Assembly (NCBI RefSeq): GCF_001458435.1 | Contig: NZ_CYSF01000006.1 | Coordinates: 248,001-312,000 of the forward strand | Origin: Thalassovita mediterranea | GTDB lineage: Bacteria > Pseudomonadota > Alphaproteobacteria > Rhodobacterales > Rhodobacteraceae | Direction: 5' to 3' | DNA length: 64,000 bases | In this document: positions 17,081-25,548 of the stretch, one piece after another | Position numbering within the stretch: the first letter of the stretch is position 1 | Layout: each line of letters opens with the position of its first letter | Notes under the pieces: generated by a model | Databases searched by the model: none | Told to the model about the DNA's origin: nothing | What the model saw: the letters and a program-made list of their open reading frames with translations, nothing else | Position numbers and translations under genes: made by a program

Positions 17081-20000
17081 TCAGTGAAAATCGCGACTGG
17101 GGAACAGACGCTTTGCCTGATCACGCGGGTGCATTGCACGGGCGGGATAACGGGATTTCTTCGGCGTTTCATCCGCACGTGGACCTTCGGTTGTCAACGC
17201 CTCGGGCTGCGGGTGGCCCAATTCAGACAGTTTATGCGATAGGTCTTCGACCTCTCGGGCGATCAGATGCACGACGATGCCTTCGCGTTGCAGATAACCG
17301 GTGATGCGCAGCAATCGCGCCCCCATGACCGAACGACGATTGGCCTCAAAGATCTTGGGCCAGACCACCACATTGCTGACACCAGTTTCATCCTCCAACG
17401 TCAGAAAGATCACACCTGAAGCAGTGCCAGGGCGTTGGCGCGTAATAACCAACCCACACACGCTATAACGTCCCAAGGCAATATCAGTCAGTGCCGCATG
17501 GGCCACCAAAGGCGCCGCGCGCCGCCCCTCTGCTGCTGCCAGCAATCCCGGCCGCAGCAATTCCATCGGGTGCGCGCGAAGTGTCAGGCGGGTAGAGACA
17601 TAATCCTCCACCACTTCTTCACCCAGTTGCATAGAGGGCAAGATTACATCTGGCTCTGCAATCGCTTCGCCATCCAAGGGGTCATTGAACAGCGGCAGTG
17701 GTTTTGGGCTTTGGATTGCTTTCACCTGCCACAGCGCATCGCGCCGCGTCAGCCCCATATCGGCAAAGGCATCCGCCTCTGCCAAACGGGTCAACACATC
17801 AGGGCGCAACCCCGCGCGCAACCACAGTGCCTGCGGATCACGGTAGCCATTGCCCCGCGCCGCCATCAACCAATCCGCATCCTCACGCCGCAACCCCTTG
17901 ATTTGGCGCAGTCCCAACCGCAGTGCCAGCGCCCCATCCGCCCGCCGTTCCAGCGTATTGTCCCAATCGGAATGGTTCACGCAGATGGGCCGCGTTTCCA
18001 CGCCATGTTCGCGCACATCGCGCACGATCTGGGCTGGTGCGTAAAACCCCATCGGCTGTGCATTGAGCAGCGCGCAGGCAAAGATCGCCGGATGGTGACA
18101 CTTCAACCACGCGGACACATAGGCCAGCATCGCAAAGGCTGCCGCGTGGCTTTCGGGGAAGCCATAATCCGCAAACCCCTCAATCTGGCCGAAACACCGT
18201 TCGGCCACCTCTTGGGAATAGCCGTTTTGCAGCATACCGGCGACGAACTTGTCGCGATGTTTGCCGATGGTGCCCATGCGCCGAAAGGTGGCGAGGGAGC
18301 GGCGCAGATGATCCGCCTCCTCCGCCGAAAAACCCGCGCCGACCATCGCGATCTGCAGGGCCTGTTCCTGAAACAGCGGCACGCCGAGGGTGCGGCGCGT
18401 CACCTCTTCCAATGCGGGGCCGAAGGGTTCCACCTTCTCTACCCCGCTGCGGCGGCGGATATAGGGCTGCACCATATCGCCCTGAATGGGACCCGGGCGC
18501 ACAATCGCCACTTCGATCACCAGATCATAGAATTTCCGTGGTTTCATCCGCGGCAAGAAGTTCATCTGCGCCCGGCTTTCCACTTGAAACACCCCCACCG
18601 CATCAGCACGACACAGCATGTCATAGGTCGCCGGATCATCCTGTGGGATGGTGGCGATGCTGTGGGTGGTTTTCTCATGCTCTTGCAACAGATCAAACGA
18701 CTTGTGCAGGCAGCTGAGCATCCCGAGCGATAGGATATCGATCTTCAAGATCCCCAGCGCGTCAATGTCATCCTTATCCCAGCAAATCACTGTGCGATCC
18801 TCCATCGCGGCGTTTTCGATCGGTGCCAGTTCATCCAGCCGTCCGGCAGTGATGACAAAGCCGCCCACATGTTGGGACAAATGGCGCGGAAAGCCGATCA
18901 CCTCACCAATCAGGCGGATGGTCTGCATCAGGCGGCGATCCTCAGGGTCCAGCCCCAATTCCCGCATCCGGTCCAGATCCACGCCACCACTGCCGCTGCC
19001 CCAGATCTGACTGGACAGGCCCGCAGTGACATCCTCACTAAGCCCCATGACCTTACCTACCTCACGGATGGCAGCGCGGGTGCGGAAATGGATCACCGTG
19101 GCGCAAAGACCCGCGCGGTGGCGGCCGTAGGTTTCATAGATCCACTGGATCACCTCTTCGCGCCGCTCGTGTTCAAAATCCACGTCAATGTCAGGCGGTT
19201 CGCCCCTGTGTTTCGAGACAAACCGTTCAAACACCATCGCGATCATATCAGGGCTGACATCGGTGATCCCCAACAGATAACACAGGATCGAGTTGGCCGC
19301 CGATCCGCGCCCCTGACATAGGATCCCGCGTGATCGGGCAAACTGCACGATGTCATAGACAGTCAGGAAATAGGCGGGGAAGTTCAGCTCGGCCACCACG
19401 GCCAGCTCTTTTTCCATCAGATCCAGCGCCCGCTGCGGTGCGCCATCTGGATAGCGACGCGCAAGCCCCTCCTGTGCCAGACGTTCCAGCCGCGCCTGCG
19501 GGGTTTCACCCTCGCGGTCCTCATGCGGGTAGTCATAGGACAGCTCTGACAGGTCAAAACTACACTTATCGGCAATCTCCAGACTGCGGCGCAGGGCGGC
19601 GGGGTGGTGTCGAAACAGCCGCGCCATGTCATGCCCCGCTTTCAGGCGGCGTTCGCTATTGGGCAAGGCGCGGGTGCCGATCTGATCGATGGTGGTGTGT
19701 TCGCGCAGACAGGTCAGCACATCGGCCAGTTGGCGGCGACTGGCATGGTGCATCAACACATCCCCCACCGCGACCATCGGCGCTGAAACCTGCTGGGCCA
19801 GCGTGGCACAGGCGGTGAAATAGGCCTGATCGCTACCATCATAACGCGGTGCAGCACCCAGAAAGACATGATGTGGATAGTGCCGGCTCAAATTGCGGAT
19901 ATCTTCGCGCGCCGCACGCAAACTGTTCTGCGGTAAAGCGATCAGGATCATACCACGACAGCCCGCGATCAAATCCTGTGTGTACAGCAGGCACTGCCCT

Positions 20001-20509
20001 TTTTCGGCACGCCGTTTACCCAATGTTAGCAACCGCGAGAGGCGTTGATAGGCCGCCAGATCGCGCGGCAGCGCCAGCCAGTCCACCGAACTGTCGGCCA
20101 GAACCAGACGGCAGCCGGCAATCAGGCGCGGCAGCCCCGTTTCTGCCCCAGAAACAGTCAGCATCCCACCCGCGCCGATCGACTGACGGGAAGAGGAATC
20201 AATGCGCTGATGCGACCGGATCTGCACACTGGCCTGCCCTTGGGCCCGTTCTTGGGCCTGCTCTTCAGCCTGTTCCCGCAACTCCTCCCGCAGCTGTTTC
20301 AGCGCACTCCATGCGCGCACCACGCCAGCCAGCGAATTGCGATCGGTGATCGCGATAGCTGGTAAGCCCAATTCCGCCGCCCGCAGCATCAGCTCTTCGG
20401 GATGTGATGCGCCAGTAAGGAAGGTGAAATTGGTGGTCACGCATAACTCGGCGTAATCTAACGCGAAGTGGTCAGGTACCGGCAGAGAAATGGAATGCTG
20501 ATTGCTCAT
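17081..20509 (-). CDS. dnaE2: error-prone DNA polymerase III alpha subunit
   Basis: A 1142-residue C-family DNA polymerase of the DnaE2/ImuC type. It begins with the PHP domain (YAELCVTTNFTFLTGASHPEEL; AIAITDRNSLAGVVRAW), continues with the polymerase core (CQGRGSAANSILCYLLGIT; PPDIDVDFEHERREEV, carrying the catalytic Asp pair) and ends with an OB-fold region (YSVCGLVITRQRPGTASGVIFLTLED). It performs mutagenic bypass of lesions with ImuA and ImuB after DNA damage. An acidic/Gln-rich insertion (EEQAQERAQGQA) lies in the PHP region. The ATG at 20509 overlaps the imuB stop in ATGA, which fixes the start over the upstream codons at 20563. Confidence 0.94.
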   Translation of the reverse strand: MSNQHSISLPVPDHFALDYAELCVTTNFTFLTGASHPEELMLRAAELGLPAIAITDRNSLAGVVRAWSALKQLREELREQAEEQAQERAQGQASVQIRSHQRIDSSSRQSIGAGGMLTVSGAETGLPRLIAGCRLVLADSSVDWLALPRDLAAYQRLSRLLTLGKRRAEKGQCLLYTQDLIAGCRGMILIALPQNSLRAAREDIRNLSRHYPHHVFLGAAPRYDGSDQAYFTACATLAQQVSAPMVAVGDVLMHHASRRQLADVLTCLREHTTIDQIGTRALPNSERRLKAGHDMARLFRHHPAALRRSLEIADKCSFDLSELSYDYPHEDREGETPQARLERLAQEGLARRYPDGAPQRALDLMEKELAVVAELNFPAYFLTVYDIVQFARSRGILCQGRGSAANSILCYLLGITDVSPDMIAMVFERFVSKHRGEPPDIDVDFEHERREEVIQWIYETYGRHRAGLCATVIHFRTRAAIREVGKVMGLSEDVTAGLSSQIWGSGSGGVDLDRMRELGLDPEDRRLMQTIRLIGEVIGFPRHLSQHVGGFVITAGRLDELAPIENAAMEDRTVICWDKDDIDALGILKIDILSLGMLSCLHKSFDLLQEHEKTTHSIATIPQDDPATYDMLCRADAVGVFQVESRAQMNFLPRMKPRKFYDLVIEVAIVRPGPIQGDMVQPYIRRRSGVEKVEPFGPALEEVTRRTLGVPLFQEQALQIAMVGAGFSAEEADHLRRSLATFRRMGTIGKHRDKFVAGMLQNGYSQEVAERCFGQIEGFADYGFPESHAAAFAMLAYVSAWLKCHHPAIFACALLNAQPMGFYAPAQIVRDVREHGVETRPICVNHSDWDNTLERRADGALALRLGLRQIKGLRREDADWLMAARGNGYRDPQALWLRAGLRPDVLTRLAEADAFADMGLTRRDALWQVKAIQSPKPLPLFNDPLDGEAIAEPDVILPSMQLGEEVVEDYVSTRLTLRAHPMELLRPGLLAAAEGRRAAPLVAHAALTDIALGRYSVCGLVITRQRPGTASGVIFLTLEDETGVSNVVVWPKIFEANRRSVMGARLLRITGYLQREGIVVHLIAREVEDLSHKLSELGHPQPEALTTEGPRADETPKKSRYPARAMHPRDQAKRLFPSRDFH

Positions 20510-22014
20510 GCGAATTCCCCCTGCACGAACCATCCTGGGTTTTGCGGGGTGTAAAACAGCCATAGCCGACGGCCCTCGCGCGTTTCAACCCGCCAGTAAT
20601 CGCGCAAGCCACTGCGCCAGTTTTCATCTTCCAACCACCATTCAGGGGCGATCCGTTCGGGTCCGGATGCGCGTCCGGTGGTCAACGACATGCGCCGCCA
20701 ACGAAACCGCTGAGGCGGTCGCGGACCAGTGCCTGCAATCGCTTCTGGGCGGAACAGAACCAGCGGACGCGGCTGATGACGCGCCCAGCCTCCTGCAGGT
20801 TGCGAATACGCTGCCGGCGCCAAAACAAAACTGCGGTCGGGGATGTGACTGTCTGCGGGCAGAAACCGCAATATATTGTCCAGCCCGATCCGCGTCCCCA
20901 ACCGCGAGATCAAGTCATCCAACCTGTCCTGCCCACCATCTGACACATGGCTCAACTGTTCTACCGGCAACGGTTCCACCACCGTGGCCTCCAACCGCAG
21001 TTGATCTATGCCGAACCCCGCATCCATTTCCCCTAATCCCCGTTCGAACAGGGGCAAAATACGTCCCGCATCCCGCAGCGGGCGCGCCAGTCGCAGTTCA
21101 ACTTGTTGCTGATCCTGATCGACTCGCCGCAGGGTTAAGCACAAAACGCGCGCGCCCATCTCCTGCGTCTTGAGCTTGCTGCACAGCTGACGCAACAGAC
21201 GGTCCGTGCCAGCCATCACATCGGCCAACAGGCCAATGGGCTCTGGCAAGGTCATCCGCACACCGTAGTGTGGCGGATCTGTATGTGGTGAAATCTGCTC
21301 CGGTTGCTGCCCCAGCGCCTGATCCAGCCGCCGCAGCAATCCCGGCCCGAAACGGCGCGTCAGTGGCCCACGCGCAGCCCCTGCCAGATCCCTGATATAA
21401 CGCAATCCCAACCGTTCCAGACCCAGCGCCACCTGCGGTTCAATCCGCAAGGCCGCCACCGGCAACGGCGCCAATGCCGCCAGCATCTGGCCCGCCTCGG
21501 CAATGCTGCAGTGACCATTTCGGCCCTGCTGCCCGTGACGTGCCAGCGCCCACGCCGCGCCACGGGTATCCGCCAAACCGATGCGCACCGACAGCCCTGC
21601 CCGCGCCAAACGCCTTTGCAGATCTTCCAGCATCATCGCCTCGCCACCAAACAGATGCGCCGATCCGGTGATATCCAACACCAGTCCATCGCGCCCTTCT
21701 AATCCGACCCAAGGACAATAGCGCGTCGCCCAGCGCCGCAGCGCCAGCAAAAACCGCTGATCTCCTTCGGGATCGGCGCCACGGCTTTGTAGATCGGGAC
21801 AGAACGCCCGGGCATCGGTATAGGCCATGCCCACCTCCAGCCCCTGCGCTGATGCGGGGGGGTTTAGACAGTAGATCCGATTGGCATTCTGTTCTTTACG
21901 GGTCAGCACAAACGGCCCAGCAAGCGGCCACACCCGCAGAGCCCGGTCACTTGCCAGCCGGGGAAACCACAGAGAGACGACGCGACGCTGTATCCCATCG
22001 AACATGCCAAACAC
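20506..22014 (-). CDS. imuB: Y-family polymerase-like mutagenesis protein ImuB
   Basis: A 502-residue catalytically degenerate Y-family polymerase homologue. It shows the family start RRVVSLWFPRLASDRALR, then AYTDARAFCPDL, and later GLERLGLRYIRDLAGAARGPLTRRFGP (landmarks only). ImuB docks DnaE2 to the sliding clamp. An ATG at 22005 gives a protein closer to the usual ImuB N-terminus than 22014; either way it begins inside imuA. It ends in an ATGA overlap with dnaE2, so the cassette is one translationally coupled unit. Confidence 0.9.
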   Translation of the reverse strand: MFGMFDGIQRRVVSLWFPRLASDRALRVWPLAGPFVLTRKEQNANRIYCLNPPASAQGLEVGMAYTDARAFCPDLQSRGADPEGDQRFLLALRRWATRYCPWVGLEGRDGLVLDITGSAHLFGGEAMMLEDLQRRLARAGLSVRIGLADTRGAAWALARHGQQGRNGHCSIAEAGQMLAALAPLPVAALRIEPQVALGLERLGLRYIRDLAGAARGPLTRRFGPGLLRRLDQALGQQPEQISPHTDPPHYGVRMTLPEPIGLLADVMAGTDRLLRQLCSKLKTQEMGARVLCLTLRRVDQDQQQVELRLARPLRDAGRILPLFERGLGEMDAGFGIDQLRLEATVVEPLPVEQLSHVSDGGQDRLDDLISRLGTRIGLDNILRFLPADSHIPDRSFVLAPAAYSQPAGGWARHQPRPLVLFRPEAIAGTGPRPPQRFRWRRMSLTTGRASGPERIAPEWWLEDENWRSGLRDYWRVETREGRRLWLFYTPQNPGWFVQGEFA

Positions 22015-22513
22015 CCAATGTTCCCGATTTGTTCTTTATAAGATCCCACCGTTGAAGAGTCGAGTCACCACGCCCACCTTCGGCATCAAAAATGGGGGTT
22101 GCGCGCCAGCGTGTCTCGGTTGCGTTGCTACCCGCCCCATCTGCAATCAAAGCCAGCCCAGTTGCCGCACCGTCCCGCGCGGCCAGTTGCAGGCGGCGAC
22201 CTTCGGTCAGGCCAATAGGTTTGCTGGGCGTCAGCACAACCAGAGACACCGCACCAGACCTCAGCGCCTCTTCGGCGACGGCCAACGTTTCCAGCGGGCC
22301 TTGGGTCAGCGACAAGGTCAGCCGCGCAGGATCCAAAAAGTCTGACACGCCGTGCGGATGAATCTGCTGCCCCTGCCAGCCCTCTTGCACCCACATCACA
22401 TTTCCACCCACCCGCGCCGCATAGGCCAGCGCCAACATAGGCGCGCCTGCACCGCAGGCTTCGTGCATGCGGCCCCGCAACAAGAAAGTGGACTGTGGAT
22501 CAACTGGTTTCAT
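21947..22513 (-). CDS. imuA: ImuA-like mutagenesis protein (RecA-related)
   Basis: A 188-residue RecA-like accessory protein without an obvious Walker A. It carries VMWVQEGWQGQQIHPHGV, FLDPARLTLSLTQGPLETL and the C-terminal segment GVWHVRWDTASRRLS, matching the short ImuA form of Rhodobacterales. Overlaps the start of imuB by about 60 bases. The ATG at 22513 is preferred over the GTG at 22519. I see no GTTC-N7-GTTC LexA site in the ~150 bp upstream, although these cassettes are normally in the SOS regulon. Confidence 0.85.
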   Translation of the reverse strand: MKPVDPQSTFLLRGRMHEACGAGAPMLALAYAARVGGNVMWVQEGWQGQQIHPHGVSDFLDPARLTLSLTQGPLETLAVAEEALRSGAVSLVVLTPSKPIGLTEGRRLQLAARDGAATGLALIADGAGSNATETRWRATPIFDAEGGRGDSTLQRWDLIKNKSGTLGVWHVRWDTASRRLSVVSPAGK

Positions 22514-22609
22514 GGCCACTAACTGTAGGGGCGATGCGGGCAGATTTCAAATCCCGGGACACAGACCATGCCAAGCGATCAGCAAACGCGCCCCACTTCA
22601 AATGTAAAT

Positions 22610-22632
22610 GGGCGCCCCGACAAGGGACGCCC
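22610..22632 (-). terminator. terminator candidate of the beta-barrel gene
   Basis: On the minus strand GGGCGTCCC and GGGGCGCCC form a 9-bp stem (one wobble) with a 5-base loop, followed by ATTTACATTT. It lies 22 bp after the stop of the beta-barrel gene. The T tract is interrupted, so efficiency is uncertain. Confidence 0.45.
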
Positions 22633-22654
22633 AACATATTGTTTTTACATCCGA

Positions 22655-23857
22655 TCAGAAGTTCCGGTTAAACCCGAAACTCACTGTCGTGGCGCGGGCT
22701 CCGTCAAAGATTTCGCCTCCATCCAGAGTAAGGTGGTACCCACCATTTGCGAAATCGCCAACAATCCCCAGGCCCAGGCTAGGCGCAACACTGTTCAATC
22801 TGGTTCCCCCATCTCTGAACCGCGTTGCATCCGCACCAATCCGTACAAACGGGCGCGCATTTCCGGTGCGGTTGAAGTCAAAACGCGCGCCGATCCGTGC
22901 GGTTTGGCTGGTCACAGTGCGGGCCCCACCGGGCGCAGCATCCGGTAGTTTTTCACTATAGGCATCCAATCCGGCATAACCTTCGAACAGAGTGTTCCCC
23001 AACACAATGTCGCCACGCAATGTCACAGAGCCAAGCACACGGTCAGATCTGTAGGAACTGCCACCGTTGGCATATTCCGGCCGTGCAAACGTCAGATAGG
23101 CGTCCAACTCTTTGTTGTTGTCAAAACGCGCACTTAGATAGGGCCCAACACTCCAGGCGGTGTTGTCAAAATTATTCCCGTCAGAGGTAATATCGTAGTC
23201 ACCATAAGACACCAGAACGCCAGCAAACTTGTCCTGGCCGATCTGCCAATCCACACCGGCGGTCAACTCAAAGCCGTTGCCATCAAGGGATCCCGAAAAA
23301 TCTGTTCCCTTAAGCTGTGTCCAGACATAGGTTCCCGCGTCACTTTTGCCGGTAAAATGCAGGCTATTTTGCGTCACCTGCGAACTGCCGCCACTGGATG
23401 AACGGCCGCTTTGTGCCCCGGCAAGGCCCTGTCGGATTGCTGTCCCAGACGCAGATCCCGCGGCGGCGGCGGCTCCGCTGTCGGCGGTTCCACCTGCCGA
23501 AGGTCGGCAGCTTACATTCATCGACCCGCCGATCGAGCTCGGGTCCAATTGAACCAGAATAGACGCGATTACGTCTTCGGGGACGACAAACTCATATTCA
23601 TCGCAATTTGATCCGCTGCAAAATAGCTCAGTACCTTTCGAGCGGATACTAACAGCATCAAAACTTGATTCAGGGCCAAAATTTACCAAAAGCCTATCGC
23701 CCGCTTGAAGAGACAAGGTGAAAACCTCGGAGGTCCTAGAAGAATAAGTTTCGGAAAACCCTTCACAGGTGCGGAAGCTATCCGCCGCGACGGGCGATGC
23801 CGAATAGGCCAATAGGGACGCAACAGGCGCCAAAATTCCAAATGCTTTTTTGATCAT
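22655..23857 (-). CDS. autotransporter-type outer-membrane beta-barrel protein
   Basis: A 400-residue exported protein. A signal peptide (about residues 1-25, SPVAA then DSF) is followed by a small ~100-residue domain with two Cys pairs (RTCEGFSET; ELFCSGSNCDEYEF; VSCRPS), a low-complexity Ala/Gly/Ser linker (about 120-160), then a C-terminal barrel of alternating strands (TAGVDWQIGQDKFAGVLVSYG; TARIGARFDFNRTG) ending in Phe, the usual barrel-assembly signal. The N-terminal part resembles a small beta-sandwich that would face the surface or periplasm. Passenger is much shorter than in classical autotransporters. Function unknown; surface or biofilm role possible. Confidence 0.78.
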   Translation of the reverse strand: MIKKAFGILAPVASLLAYSASPVAADSFRTCEGFSETYSSRTSEVFTLSLQAGDRLLVNFGPESSFDAVSIRSKGTELFCSGSNCDEYEFVVPEDVIASILVQLDPSSIGGSMNVSCRPSAGGTADSGAAAAAGSASGTAIRQGLAGAQSGRSSSGGSSQVTQNSLHFTGKSDAGTYVWTQLKGTDFSGSLDGNGFELTAGVDWQIGQDKFAGVLVSYGDYDITSDGNNFDNTAWSVGPYLSARFDNNKELDAYLTFARPEYANGGSSYRSDRVLGSVTLRGDIVLGNTLFEGYAGLDAYSEKLPDAAPGGARTVTSQTARIGARFDFNRTGNARPFVRIGADATRFRDGGTRLNSVAPSLGLGIVGDFANGGYHLTLDGGEIFDGARATTVSFGFNRNF

Positions 23858-24249
23858 TGCGCAAACTCCCCAATCGAACCAGCAGAAGGTTCACAGAAGG
23901 AAGACACCGCATCCTTTACATACGTCGCCACTGTTTCTGTGCGGCCCACGCCCGCATTGATTGTCTGCGCACACATGCCTTGTGTCGCAGTTTCTGCGGC
24001 GATCTGATCGCCCCAACTGTGCTGTCCCATGATAGTCCCTCAAGTCAATTCTGGCGCTCCACGCGCACCACTTTCCCCTGCATTTGCCCGCCTCACGAAC
24101 TGAAGCCGCGCAAAACATGTGGATATTTAAGGAGCTATGGCGAAAGCCGACAATCACCCGAACGGGTGATTGCCAAAGACCACAATAGAAAGTGGTTTCT
24201 TAACAGACGCTTTGCGTCCAAGATGCCAACAGGGGACTTTGAGCGAGAA
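23858..24249. other. 392-bp gap between divergent beta-barrel and MFS genes
   Basis: No convincing gene lies here; the open frame that runs through it on the plus strand lacks family features and a ribosome site. It contains a perfect inverted repeat with arms CAATCACCCG (24151-24160) and CGGGTGATTG (24163-24172) separated by AA, 77 bp before the MFS start. It is a plausible operator or, if transcribed, a short hairpin. Confidence 0.6.
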
Positions 24250-25548
24250 ATGCAACCAACCAACCGCAACATGAACATTTGGCAGCTGATGTGTTTCAGC
24301 GCCCTAAGCGCACCACTTGCGATGGTTGGTTTTGCGGTCGTCAGTTTTGTTCCCACGTTTTACGCCATTGATATGGGCATAGGGTTAGGGCTGGTTGGCA
24401 TGATCTTTATGTTCGGGCGGTTCTTTGACGTTTTTACGGACCCTCTGATCGGCGCCCTCAGTGACCAGACCAGAGGCAAATGGGGGCCACGCCTGCCCTG
24501 GATGGTCGTGGCCTTTCCGGGGGTAATACTGTTTGCCTGGTTGCTTTTGACGCCGCCGCAAAACGTGGGCCCTGTGTATCTGTTCTGCGTGATTTCGGGC
24601 TACCTTCTGTTTGTGACCGCCTTCGACGTTCCATATTCCAGCATCGGCCTTGAAATATCGCCCCATGTCCACGAACGGTCCGTCCTTGCCGGCACCAAGG
24701 CGGTTTTCCAGATTATAGGTGCGTTGGGCGCATCTGCGGTTCCCATACTTGTTGGCGTCGGCATGCAGGCATCCCTTGCAACGCTGGCTACCATATTTCT
24801 GGTGTCGTTCCCTGCGGCATTGGCCCTGTTTCTCCTTTGGTCCCCGCGCCATATTGGCGCGTCTCGTGGCGCACGGACAACGGCATGGGCCTCTTGGCGC
24901 AACTGCTTGAAACAGTCAGCATTTCGCCGCCTGATGTTCGTTTTTTTCACCGTGCAAGCCGCAAATGCGATGACCGTTGGTCTGCTGGTCCTGTTTGTGC
25001 GGCACGTCCTGCAGGCACCCGAAATGGTAGGTCAGATGTTCCTGATGCTGCTGTTAGCCACAGCGCTATTTGTGCCGCTTTGGGTGTTGTTGTCCAAACG
25101 CATCGGCAAACGCCACACCTGGGCGCTGGCGGTATTGTCCTGCACGGCCATTCTGCTGGCCAGCTACAGCATCGGCGCAAACGACGTGATGCTGATGCGC
25201 ACAATCTGTTTGGGACTTGGTGCTTGCATGACTTGTGATGCGATCATGCCCACATCCATTCTTGCCGACATTGTCGCACAGGACGAACGCCGCGCAGGCC
25301 ACCCAAGGGCGGCAAGTTATCTGGCATTGAAAAACGCGGCCTCGAAAATGGCGTTTGTCGCCCCAATGGGGATCGCCTTTCCTGTGCTGGGCTTGTTCGG
25401 ATTTGACCAGGCGGGCGCTGGCAGTTCAGAACACCTTGGCGTGCTGCTGTTCTTTTTCGCCGGCTTACCCTGTGTTTTGCGCTTGGCGGTTGCGGGTTTC
25501 CTGCTGCGCAAGTCAGGGGATTTTACCATACATGCGCATTCGGCATGA
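24250..25548 (+). CDS. MFS transporter (GPH/sugar-cation-like)
   Basis: A 432-residue integral membrane protein with about 12 helices. Near the N-terminus it carries FGRFFDVFTDPLIGALSDQTRGKWGPRLPW (landmark at residues 55-85), the signature of the GPH/MFS_2 family of sugar- or glycoside-cation symporters. The ATG at 24250 is chosen because the first helix starts soon after; an alternative ATG is at 24223. Its last codon overlaps the ATG of the histidine kinase (ATGA), making transporter and sensor kinase translationally coupled. Substrate unknown. Confidence 0.82.
   Translation: MQPTNRNMNIWQLMCFSALSAPLAMVGFAVVSFVPTFYAIDMGIGLGLVGMIFMFGRFFDVFTDPLIGALSDQTRGKWGPRLPWMVVAFPGVILFAWLLLTPPQNVGPVYLFCVISGYLLFVTAFDVPYSSIGLEISPHVHERSVLAGTKAVFQIIGALGASAVPILVGVGMQASLATLATIFLVSFPAALALFLLWSPRHIGASRGARTTAWASWRNCLKQSAFRRLMFVFFTVQAANAMTVGLLVLFVRHVLQAPEMVGQMFLMLLLATALFVPLWVLLSKRIGKRHTWALAVLSCTAILLASYSIGANDVMLMRTICLGLGACMTCDAIMPTSILADIVAQDERRAGHPRAASYLALKNAASKMAFVAPMGIAFPVLGLFGFDQAGAGSSEHLGVLLFFFAGLPCVLRLAVAGFLLRKSGDFTIHAHSA

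Noticed and set aside
17435-18733. 432-codon open frame antisense to dnaE2
   Set aside because: Arg/His/Pro-rich shadow frame with no recognisable domain inside a certain polymerase gene.
23857-24249. 131-codon N-terminal extension of the MFS transporter
   Set aside because: No ribosome site, low-complexity basic sequence, crosses a palindromic promoter region; the first helix begins after the ATG at 24250.
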